A DNA stretch of 64,000 bases from Gracilaria gracilis. Taxonomy: Eukaryota > Rhodophyta > Florideophyceae > Gracilariales > Gracilariaceae. Below are positions 10,404-19,426 of the stretch, piece after piece. The stretch is from assembly GCA_030374805.1 (NCBI GenBank), contig JARGSG010000200.1, positions 186,001 through 250,000 of the forward strand. Reading direction: 5' to 3'. Positions within the stretch are counted from its first letter, which is position 1. Every line of letters begins with the position of its first letter. Under the pieces are notes generated by a model, which did no database searches, had not been told where the DNA came from, and was given only the letters and a program-made list of their open reading frames with translations. Both the position numbers and the translations under genes were made by a program.

Positions 10404-10727
10404 GACACTGCTACCAGTGTAGCTTCAGTACCTCCAGTTCAGAAATGTACAGAGATCACAGAGATTTCCATAATCGGCGCCATTCTTGTCCAAAGTGTGA
10501 AAAGAAACTGCTTGATTGTCATATCAAGAGGCATGCCAAGAGCTGCTCCGGAAAGAAGAATACATGACACAGCCGCGTGGTAGGCTTTAACATGATAATT
10601 TGAGTAGAAATGGTGCGGACATTTTGGAAGATATAAACTTCAAAGCTAAATATTTTGATTTGTAACACAAGGAAGGCAAAAACTGTTTGTAGAGTTGTTA
10701 CTAATCCTTGATATGCAGGGCATTTTC

Positions 10728-10733
10728 AATAAA
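10728..10733 (+). terminator. Poly(A) signal of the split zinc-finger gene
   Basis: AATAAA, 161 bases after the distal stop codon of the host zinc-finger gene. Confidence 0.4.
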
Positions 10734-12024
10734 TTGTAGTTTTCTTTTGAAGAAACATTTTAGTTTTTCTTAATTTTTACGCGGCCGACAGGTTGTTGGG
10801 TTGAAATTTCACTTATGCGATAGTTGTTTTTGGGTTGTGATATCGTTCAAACGTGCACCAAAACAGAGCAATTTGGATTAGAAAGTTCATTTATATGTGA
10901 AAGAGTTGGAGAATCCTATATATCTAACAGCAATCAGTTTTTGGAATGTATCGACATGTTTTGCACAACACCAAAACTGTTGCTGATGATGGGACCGGCA
11001 GCGGCACACTGAGCTCCGCTGACGATGGGCTTTGACGGTACGGAAAAGCGATGCGATGATCAAAAGGTGATCATGAGAGCGTGCGCCGTGTCGGGGTCGG
11101 GGTCTGGTCGAGGTCGTATGATACGCAGCGTACGTGGCCACGCAGCTGCTGTTCGCTTCGCTGGTATCGTATATCTAGGCCGTTTTGGGTCTCTCTCTGC
11201 TTTCTAAGCAGCGCATTTTGGAGACATGATATGAAGGAACCACCAAATTACCCTTAGCTATCCAGAGCTTGATGAAAACTTGAGAGCCCGATTTGAGAGC
11301 TCAAAAACAATTGCGGTGTACATAAAATAATGTTTAATGAGGTCAACTTTGAACTACAACTACATGTTTTGGAAAAAGGCCAAGCTCATTTCACAAAACT
11401 CAATCTTGTTTTTCTTTCTTTTTGTCAGATTGGCTCATCATGATCACCTCCAATTTTTTCTCTTCTTCAATCTCATGAGCAAGGCAGACGTTGACCAAAG
11501 TTTGGATCAGGAGAAGGCCGAGAAGTGACATAGCTACAAGTTCGGAGTGCTCTTTCAAGTTTGCTTGCTGCCGTGTTCGGGCGTTTTTGCGTGTCTGGCT
11601 TCCGCGAAGATGAGTGGCGCAGCACAACATTGACTGCTATGCGAGCAGTACATTTATGGAAAAGTGGGTGCCCGTACCCTCGCAGAAAACACTGGCGTTT
11701 GATGATTACCGCAGTGGGCTGTTCTTGCGGCGGCCACAGGAGACAAAAAGTCATATGCATGCCTTCAGCATTTGCATAGTGCAGCTAGTCCTATGAAGCA
11801 GAACACTATTCTTCCAATGGAAATTCGATATATTTTCAAACGAAAAAATATACGTTTTGTCGCGCATTGGAGAGAATTAAATTCTTCAAATTTTAATTCT
11901 TTTGTACATGAACCAAAAGGGTTTTTGCTTTTCGATCATTTTATTGCGTCTATATGCAAATGGCACAATAGTGTACATTGCGAAACTGGAAGGAGTCGAA
12001 TCATATGCGGTTTCAGTATTTGTC
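10734..12024. other. Intergenic stretch
   Basis: About 1.3 kb. Short frames on both strands (for example 11473-11760) show no domain, signal peptide or usable promoter. A G-rich simple stretch lies near 11090-11120. Confidence 0.4.
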
Positions 12025-14122
12025 TCAGCTCTGTGCGAATCCAACTGTTGCCGCACCACGTTCGGCTAACGGGCCCAACACGCAATCATCTCCAATTAGT
12101 TCTCTCATAGCGAGGTACGCGACGTCGTCAAAGTGCGTCACGCATGAATTCACTATGATGTGCACCGCCGTCACAATCAACGCTGCCGCAGCGAGCCAGC
12201 CATGGGGAATCCGATAGGGCTTCACAACGGCTATTACTGGATTTTGACGTTCAAATGTGTACGACGATGTGTAGATCCAAGGCTGGCCGGTGGAATTAAG
12301 AACAAGATCCAAGTCTCGGAGTCCAAGCGATACCGCGTTTGTTATGGCTTCCAACGAGTCATTCCAGTTCGGGCGATATGCGAAATTAAAGGCCTCCATC
12401 CTTCCGGACTCGCTTGTATCCCTGTTCGCCGACCATAAATTACTGCTAATGTCTTCCTCTTCGAAACCAAGCCGTCTTCTAATTGCATTGAATATGCTGT
12501 TTAGAAAAGCAATCTGCTCATTTCGGTCCATCAGATCTGGACGAAACGGCATTGTTTTCAAGTTAACGCCACTCTCGGAACGCACAGCCGTAGAAAGCTC
12601 AACAGCAGCGGACGATCCATTCTGCGAATATATGCCGAAAACTTTCTTTCCAGAGCCATAGAAAACATCAACTTCAATCATGTCAGTCAATTTCAAAGTA
12701 GAGATATGTGTAGTCGGTTTCACGCATTTGAGCACTTTCCCGGCCTTGAATAGACCTCGTGTGGGAACAAAAAAATCATCACAGTACTCGTTCGGACTGT
12801 TCTGAAGCCGGGGTCGAGGAATACCATCCACAGCGGCAATAACGGGATCAAAGTTTTGAGCAGCACGGTACTCTGCGGTTTTCGGTACCAGCGATGATGG
12901 TTGCAAACTCGCTGATAAAAAGCACCACAAGTGCAAGAGCGGGGACCAGAAGCTGAATGAAATTCAACTTCAAAACCTTCGGAGTTGGAGAGTATTTAGG
13001 CGTTCGAAACCGAGAATAAGGCTCGTGCAAAGTAAGGAGTCGCCAAATGTGACGGGACGAGGTAAAGCGCGAGAAGATGATATATGAAAAGTAAGCATTT
13101 TGATTGATCCCAGGTATAGAGTAGATCAGACTTTGAATGATTTTGTGAATTTGTGAGACGATAATAAGCGATAGAATTCCGCCTATGAATTCATTTGTGA
13201 GATCGTGGGTCGAAAAGGCATTGAAGAACGGCAGTTCAGGCACGGAGAAAGGCGTTATCTCTGGGGAAATACGACCTTGAGGTAGAGGGAGCCTCTTTGG
13301 TTCAAATTTTGGCGCTTGAAGTGTGGCAAGCGGACTATCAGAGATTTGTGTCGTATTGGAGTTCGAAACCGGGAAGAAATACTCTCTGTCTGTGAGATTG
13401 GAAGAAAGACAAATTGGTTCGAGCTCGGCATGGTCATTATCTTCTGTAATGTACGTGAACGTGTCTCCCATGTAACACGCGACGTATGCACACAGTTCAC
13501 CTTGGTTCAGACAATCAGATGTGGTGGAGCACGTGGTGAAGTCAGTCGGGACGCAGACGCATGGAAAAATAGAGAACTCGCATGCGGTGGTATTATGGAC
13601 CTCTGTGCCGAAGAGCTTTTCAGCCCGACAGCTTCGCGAACCACGGCAGTCGTTGTGTGAGAAGCATCGGTCACCAGTGAGTCCCATGCCGAGAATCGAT
13701 GGTACTGCTTCAAGCGGTTCGCTCAATACCGGTCGCTCTTCTCCAGCAGAAAATTTCGAAGAAACGCAAATGCCTTCCGTTATGCCAACTGGTGGGTCCC
13801 ATTCACAGAACTCTCCTTCCACACAGTCCGCCGTGGAACGACAGCTGTAATTGGAATGCACAAGAGATAAGGCGCAGTGGCCGACGAAGCATACCCGGGG
13901 ATCAACGCAGTCGGTGGAGTCAAGACAAATGTCATTTGTGAGACCGGAGATATTTGAAGGTGGTGGGATTGAATAGGGCGGCCAAAGAGGATGCAGGTAG
14001 GAGAGTATTGAAATTACATCATCGTGCGTGACCATGAGGTCTGAATCAATGGCCCGCGCCTTGAAAGAGAAAAGGGAGACGAGAATGAACAGCCCGAGTG
14101 TTGAAGCGGTGAGAGGAAACAT
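12025..14122 (-). CDS. Cys-rich multi-pass membrane protein with one frame change
   Basis: Two overlapping frames on the minus strand read as one gene. The first (14122-12848, 424 residues) starts with a signal peptide (about 1-24). An ectodomain of about 200 residues follows with many Cys in C-x5-D-C-type spacing, like small disulfide-rich modules. Then come a hydrophobic segment near 305-330 and another near 388-410. The frame then stops. The second frame (open from 12936 to 12025) is in the +1 phase and continues with a soluble region (about 200 residues with Cys and acidic blocks) and a last membrane segment near its C terminus (GWLAAAALIV onward). Together they would give about 700 residues. 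The first frame ends CTT-TGA (12848-12853), a context known to favour +1 slippage. A small insertion or deletion, or a sequencing error, is equally possible. An intron would have to be about 16 bases, which is too short. The function is not recognised; a surface receptor or adhesion role is possible. Confidence 0.65.
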
Positions 14123-15010
14123 GTTGATGAAGGGACTAGTTAGCTTCGGCTTGTCTACCCAAGCTCTCCAGACCTACTTCACTGATCGTGTGGTGCTTAT
14201 TGAGGAAATTATGGTATACATGGCGAAGAAATGAAGTCGAATGGGGGCAGATATTACAGGACAGACAGATCTCTGACTTGCGCGATGCCTGTATGCCTAC
14301 AGCAAACGAGCTCCATCCGCCATTGATCAGGTGCCCTTGTGAGCGTTAAAGGGTTAGCCGGGTGGCTGTCGTTCCGTCACTTACAGCCCTGTCGTGCTGA
14401 TGAGAGCGGTGGATAATTGCGTACTGTATACTGTACCGTTGGTTATTTGGCACAAGGTTATCATAGCTCGGTCGCTCGGGATCCCTTTGATGGTTGTTGG
14501 TGCTGACCTTGAGTGAGGTCAGCACGAAGTTTGGTTGCTGAACACCATTCTGTCCATGCACAGAGAGACAGCGGTGGTTGTTGTGTGTAATTTGGAGGCG
14601 ATTAACTGAAATCACTCGCTAAGGTTTAGAACTGTAGAAGTGGTAATAGTTTTAATCAGTACCAGTTGTTTACTACTGGAGATTCTCAGATGGCTCCACA
14701 ACGTCATGTCCACAATGTCATGTCCACGATGTCATTCCATCCGTTTCCATCGCCTTGGGTGGCCCATTTGTGGGCACGATAGATACTTTTGGCAATCGAA
14801 GCGTCGCACTTGCAGACAAGAGAGTAGATAATACCAAGAGAATCGGCGCGGATTCTTCAAGAAAGCGAATTCTTAAAACAATTTGAAAGCAAATTCATAT
14901 TTTCATTTTTACAGCTTACAAACATTACAGTTGACATACATGACAAGGCTCATTCTACTTTGGATTTCCTGTCTATATACAAAGGATGATACAGCATATG
15001 CGTGACCCAA
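14123..15010. other. Intergenic stretch
   Basis: No gene seen. A short direct repeat of ATGTCCAC(A/G) units lies at about 14700-14737. The rest shows no structure I can support. Confidence 0.4.
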
Positions 15011-15877
15011 TCAGTCGAAAAGAACTTCGTTCGGATCTACCGTCTGCGTGCATGCCTGCTGGAGAAGGGTGCTCATCCGCTCGTAGTCGGGCGGCGCCTG
15101 TCCGATGGATTCATGCACCAACACTTTCAGAACCTCCGGTATCGGCGTACCCCTGTTGTTTCGAACCTCCACGGCCTTTTCAAAGTTTTGCAGTACTACA
15201 GCATGCTGTTCAGGTGTGAGGTTATTCCAAAGGTAGTCGGCCACATGCTCTTGTGGTACGAGCCCCTCGCCATCGTCTCTGAACATACGCACCATCATGT
15301 GCAATATGTCGCCTATATCGTTAGCTGGATGACTCACCACGAGCCCTCCAGATTGACCAAAGTCGATAAGGAAGAACTTATCGTTTTCATCTCCTAAACC
15401 ACGCACGACGTTGCTCTCCTTAATGTCCCCATGCGAAATATTCAAGCTATGGAGCTTCCTCATGATCTCGAAAACTTGTTTCGTGATCACAAGAACAGCG
15501 CCGTTGGAAAAGTTCCAGTCTGCCTTTTCATGGAGAGTCAGCGCTGAATCTCCAAATTCTGTTATAATCATGAAACTTACATCTTTATGCGTGCCACTGA
15601 GGAACAATTTCGGGACTCGCAGAGTTGGAGATCTACTGTTTAGGTCCTCCAACGTTTCGACCTCTTTTTCGAGCTCCGCCTCGGCCTCTTCCTCGAGTTC
15701 AAGCTTATCTTCCTCATCCATATCCGGATCCACATCATCTACCATTGCAAACTTAACTACCGTATTCAGATGTTCATTCGTGTTGTCTGTCACTGAATAA
15801 ATGGCACCAGACGCGCCGGCATTTAGCTTATTTCCGACTACCCATCTGTTTTCAATCACATCTCCTGTGAAGTTCAT
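15011..15877 (-). CDS. Protein kinase of the CK1/VRK group
   Basis: 288 residues from the ATG at 15877. The glycine loop (N-A-G-A-S-G) is near residues 19-24, the ATP-binding Lys at 42 (VVKFA), the catalytic loop HGDIKESN at 149-156 and the metal-binding DFG at 172-174. HGDIK with the following S-N is typical of VRK kinases, while CK1 has HRDIK. An Asp/Glu-rich insert of about 30 residues (about 47-76) sits between the ATP-site Lys and helix C. After DFG the activation and substrate lobe is short. The frame also has an upstream ATG at 15946, but a TATA box at 15978-15984 would place transcription start at or beyond that codon. The ATG at 15877 gives the about 100-base TATA-to-ATG spacing seen at other genes here. 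The catalytic residues are present, so it should be active. The substrate is unknown. Confidence 0.85.
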   Translation of the reverse strand: MNFTGDVIENRWVVGNKLNAGASGAIYSVTDNTNEHLNTVVKFAMVDDVDPDMDEEDKLELEEEAEAELEKEVETLEDLNSRSPTLRVPKLFLSGTHKDVSFMIITEFGDSALTLHEKADWNFSNGAVLVITKQVFEIMRKLHSLNISHGDIKESNVVRGLGDENDKFFLIDFGQSGGLVVSHPANDIGDILHMMVRMFRDDGEGLVPQEHVADYLWNNLTPEQHAVVLQNFEKAVEVRNNRGTPIPEVLKVLVHESIGQAPPDYERMSTLLQQACTQTVDPNEVLFD

Positions 15878-15977
15878 TGTTTTTTCGATTGGATTTCTTA
15901 ACTGTGGACGGAAACTTGTTTGTCTTGCAATGAGATTGAGAATCAAAGAGTAGAGCTAGTACTATTATGGGAGCTTC

Positions 15978-15984
15978 ATTTATA
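15978..15984 (-). promoter_or_regulatory. TATA box of the kinase gene
   Basis: TATAAAT on the minus strand, 100 bases before the preferred ATG (15877) but only 31 bases before the upstream ATG (15946). It helps decide the start. Confidence 0.55.
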
Positions 15985-17124
15985 GGAAACCAAAGCGTGA
16001 GGTTGAGCAGGATTTCTTCTGCTCTTCATCCATACTGTTAAAAAGCTAAGGAGTTTGAAACCTACGCCTAAACAGATTCATAATAGAGATGCGGCCTGAA
16101 TGCGTCCATTTAGGACTTATGATATGTATCAAGCGGAAAATAAGAATAATAAAGCTGCAGCGAATCCGACCGCACATTTATCAAGCATCATTTACGCTAG
16201 GACGCGAAATGATGATGAAGAAGGATGCAGTTTTGACGCATTGAATGGACGCAGTTCTACTGCTAACCTCACCGTTTTGTAATATCGGGGGTTTGGGCCA
16301 TTTGCCAAGAATCCCAGAACGAATAAAACTGTGAATCTCAAGGAAATCATCGGTCAAGGGAATCATGTTCTTCAGCTAAAATCTAGCTCGAAGCTGTTAC
16401 ATAAAAGCAGCGACCGCGCAGGACACGGTCGTGAACGACACATCCGTTTATTGTCAAGTCTAGTTATCGGCTGTGATTCTCTAGACTATCGACATCTAGT
16501 CAGTCAGTCACAAATACAGGCCTGATTTTCACATTCAGTTAAAGAGACCATTGGTTCCTCTCTTGAAACTCGTTCTGGCGGCGGACGGACGCCGAATATT
16601 TTTTAATCCCTTTTTGAGTTCAACTCATGCTCTCCAAAACAATCAAACATCTTTCGAAAATGGTATCACCTTTCACAAAATTCATATGTAATATGTAAAC
16701 ACATTTTGATTGAAAACTATTTACGAGGTGTGACTAGGAATGCAAGCAGCTTTTATTCCATAACCCACAATTACTAGAAGACATTTGCTAGAAGACGATT
16801 GCAATCGTCTTCATCGTCTTCATCTGCAGTCATAATGACAAATATATAGAGTATGCCAACCAATCCATTTGTATGAATATGTAACAAAAGAATCTTATCG
16901 GCAGCTTAGATTTCTTGACATATTGCTTCTAGTTCACAAATCCACACTTTGACTAGCTTCCGATGCTGATTAGAAACAGTTTAAGTAAACATCCCAAATG
17001 AAATGAGCTCTACCCAGATACAAAGCCAGAATCGAGCTGTTCACACAAGGCGAACAAAGAAGTACCATCGACTTGCTTATCGCTGTATCAAACCTCTTTT
17101 ACGTAAGAAAGACTATCGTTCTCC
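15985..17124. other. Intergenic stretch between kinase and zinc-finger genes
   Basis: No gene seen in about 1.1 kb. The two flanking genes diverge, so promoter elements of both should lie here. A perfect 22-base palindrome is at 16791-16812, and an AT-rich TATATAG run is near 16840-16850. Confidence 0.45.
16791..16812. repeat. Perfect 22-base palindrome
   Basis: Two arms of 11 bases, GAAGACGATTG and its reverse complement, meet with no spacer. A partial second copy of the right arm (CATCGTCTTCATC) follows directly. It lies about 310 bases before the ATG at 17125 and could be a dimeric factor site. Confidence 0.6.
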
Positions 17125-18120
17125 ATGGATCGCGACAACACACACAAGCCTCATAGAGCTTCTGCGGGTCGCAAGAGGGCACGAAGTGAAAGCTCTGCCG
17201 CCTCGGCATCTGGCTCCGCCTCAAATGGCACCTCCAATATGCCCTCCGTGGACCAAGTGCTTCAGCGTAGCCAAAGATATGGTGGTGTATCTGCGCAGCC
17301 CGCTGATACAATGCCCCCAATTGGTAACTTGGTCCAAGCGGCAACTCAAAATCGCAACACTGAGTGCCTTCCATCCGTGGATCCCAATCGCAACTCTGAA
17401 CGACTTCCCTCTGTACACCATGTACGCAGGCAAAGTCAAAGATATGCGACAGAAATGCCCGCACCTGCTCGTTCTACAGCAATTCCTAGCTTGCAACATC
17501 TGTTGCAAAGCGCCCGTGCTAGCAACACAGGCTCGCTTCAACGAAGCTTGGGTGCGCACCGTACACCAAATCCGACCACTAGCCGTGAGCAGCCCAACCA
17601 GATGTGGCGAGTTCAAGCGCCTCCGGCAGCGGCTCCCTCCAGTCGGCACCATGAGGCAGGTCCGTTTTCAGCACCAGATCGCAGGTCAGCTTCTGGGCGC
17701 CCACTGCCGAAAGCTCCGAGAGGAGCGCCGGGCCCGTCCAACATGACGGGAACTTCTCACGTGGTTGCTGCCAGTGGCGGTATAGGCAGCTCTCAGACGC
17801 AGACACAAGCATCCGGCAGTGGGCTCCTCCAGCAACCGAACGCTCGTCGTGGGAACCAGCCAAGGATTCAATGTCCCGTCTGTCAAAATATGGTGTACAG
17901 TAGCACCTTCTCTGCGCATTACGTGGTCTGCAAACCGGCCGTGTATACCTGTTCGCATTGTACGTATAGCACTTCCGCTCGGGGGGATTTCACAAAACAT
18001 TTGGAAACGCATTTACCGCCAGAGCAACGCCGGTTTGGCTGTCCGCTGTGCGGGAGACGTTTTGTACAAAAAAGTCACCTGAGGAACCACATGAGAAGAA
18101 TACACGCTACTGAACTTTAA
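17125..18120 (+). CDS. C2H2 zinc-finger protein with a repeated short N-terminal motif
   Basis: 331 residues. The N-terminal two thirds is low-complexity (Ser, Ala, Gly, Arg, Gln) and probably disordered, with a basic Arg/Lys cluster near residues 15-20 that could be a nuclear signal. It carries a short motif about five times, near residues 39, 63, 82, 94 and 120, of the form [MLI]-P-[SP]-[VLI]-x-x-[VL], twice followed by a Q-R-Y end. The C terminus has three zinc modules: 250-269 (C2HC type), 276-296 (C-S-H-C, then H-x3-H) and 306-327 (C-P-L-C, then H-x4-H). This is likely a nucleic-acid-binding transcription regulator. The repeated motif may be a docking site for a partner; that is inference. 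The finger block resembles the split gene at 4848-10567. AATAAA lies 86 bases after the stop. Confidence 0.85.
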   Translation: MDRDNTHKPHRASAGRKRARSESSAASASGSASNGTSNMPSVDQVLQRSQRYGGVSAQPADTMPPIGNLVQAATQNRNTECLPSVDPNRNSERLPSVHHVRRQSQRYATEMPAPARSTAIPSLQHLLQSARASNTGSLQRSLGAHRTPNPTTSREQPNQMWRVQAPPAAAPSSRHHEAGPFSAPDRRSASGRPLPKAPRGAPGPSNMTGTSHVVAASGGIGSSQTQTQASGSGLLQQPNARRGNQPRIQCPVCQNMVYSSTFSAHYVVCKPAVYTCSHCTYSTSARGDFTKHLETHLPPEQRRFGCPLCGRRFVQKSHLRNHMRRIHATEL

Positions 18121-18205
18121 ACTTTGAACGCCAAGTTGCAGCACAAACTGCCTGTTCAAACTGCGAAGAGCTCTTTGATTCGCCCACCTTTTTTGGTAGT
18201 CTATG

Positions 18206-18211
18206 AATAAA
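18206..18211 (+). terminator. Poly(A) signal of the zinc-finger gene
   Basis: AATAAA, 86 bases after the stop codon at 18120. Confidence 0.45.
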
Positions 18212-19105
18212 ACAGAGATGGATGTTTACTTGTATTCGTTGACTTAGCACTTCCTCTGGCCCTCCCTCTTGTACTTCATTACAGTATGCTGTACTTTGAA
18301 ACTAACTTTCTTGTCACATTTCATTCTTGAGAGCTTGTTTTTCAAGAACGAAGAAGAATAATACGCTAGCGATCTAATAACGAATTTGCTTTAAGCCCTG
18401 ACCATTTCCGCGCAAATATTTCGAAATAGAGGAGTACTGCTACAGCCAACACCCTTCACCTTTCACGTTATAATTGAAACAAATGCTGTTTTTAAACCCT
18501 ACACTTTTGTTGCTTTCATTTCAGTTGTATTGGCAATACTTTATTATTAACTTCTTACGCAGAGCTTTGTAGAACGATCTTGATGATCTTTTTTTGGATA
18601 GTGTAGGAGACACAGATCGGCAAGAGCCATATGCTCTGCTGCACCGTAGGGTAAACACCTTACGCGTTCAGAGTGTCCCAGAAGGACATCTCTGCTCCTA
18701 AAAAGGGAGGGTGGGTAGGGTAAAAAGACAACTTGAAAGAACAAAGGTAGGATAAGAGAACCTGAGACGACAACAGTCGGACAACGCGAGAAGAACTGCT
18801 AGATCGCGAGCAGAGCATTCGTTCGCTGCTGCCAAGGGCGAAGCCTTCCACTACAAGTGCCCAAAGGCGGTCCAACTGCCAAATCACTGGGCTCCGAACG
18901 ACAGTGCAGATTATGTGCCACATCATTCAGATCTTATTGTCCTACCCGCCAGCTCCAGATCATCAATAAATCCACTTCTGCGTTCCTGGAAAAGCCATTA
19001 TAATCCATTTCCGTTCTTCCCAATATATACCCGTGTTTGACCAACCAGTGGCATGCTCGGAGGGTTTCTTTAGCAAGAATGATACCCCTCGGACTTTTTA
19101 TCTTC
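18212..19105. other. Intergenic stretch left of the Gypsy insertion
   Basis: Minus-strand frames at 18660-18926 and 18934-19200 are open but show no domain, and the second runs into the LTR. Before the Gypsy inserted, the right end of this stretch was the 3' flank of the glycine-rich gene now at 24445-24873. Confidence 0.4.
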
Positions 19106-19110
19106 CCGTG

Positions 19111-19374
19111 TGTAGTGGATGAAGGCATCCACTTCGGCACTGAAGTAGATATAGACATCCACTTCAGCACCATAGCTCCACCAAGGATTGCTGCACCCAC
19201 GCTCGGGTGGCATTACCTCCTACATAGTTAGTGTACCGTAGTAGTTTTCTGAAGCAGAAAACATTGGCAGTGGTGTACTTAAGACACCACATCTCTACCT
19301 CTTCAGTAAAATCAGAGGCATCGAACCTCAACACTCAGCACCCCTTTTGCGCATTGCAACCACACAAGCGCACA
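19111..19374 (+). repeat. 5' LTR of Gypsy-A
   Basis: 264 bases, TGTAGTGG at the left and GCGCACA at the right, the same as 24174-24437. Its first 60 bases hold a near-repeat, CATCCACTTC(G/A)GCAC, twice. Confidence 0.92.
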
Positions 19375-19426
19375 GTGATCACTGCCGATACTGGTTGTAT
19401 CGCGTTTCGCTTGTTCGATCACCACA

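Larger units (their letters stand above)
4848..10567 (+). pseudogene. C2H2 zinc-finger gene split by a Copia insertion
   Basis: The first exon-like part is 4848-5069 (74 codons). It ends in a C2H2 finger (C-P-Y-C, then H-x4-H, about residues 45-65). A Copia element follows. The host frame resumes at 10409 in the same phase and runs to a TGA at 10565-10567 (52 more codons). The distal part has a second finger, C-Y-Q-C with the S-T-S-S block, and a third, C-P-K-C, ending in H-x3-H and a final Cys. The 5-base duplication GACAC (5065-5069 and 10404-10408) marks the insertion point. Without the insert this is a small three-finger protein of about 126 residues, probably a DNA- or RNA-binding regulator. 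It resembles the C-terminal finger block of the protein at 17125-18120. A TATA box and a downstream AATAAA (10728-10733) are intact. As sequenced, the gene should not give the full protein unless the element is spliced out or another allele lacks it. Confidence 0.8.

Noticed and set aside
11473-11760. 95-residue minus-strand frame
   Set aside because: No motif, and a frame on the other strand is equally open. Treated as chance.
18660-19200. Minus-strand open frames left of Gypsy-A that could be a host gene
   Set aside because: No domain or start context, and the longer one runs into LTR sequence that was not there before the insertion.
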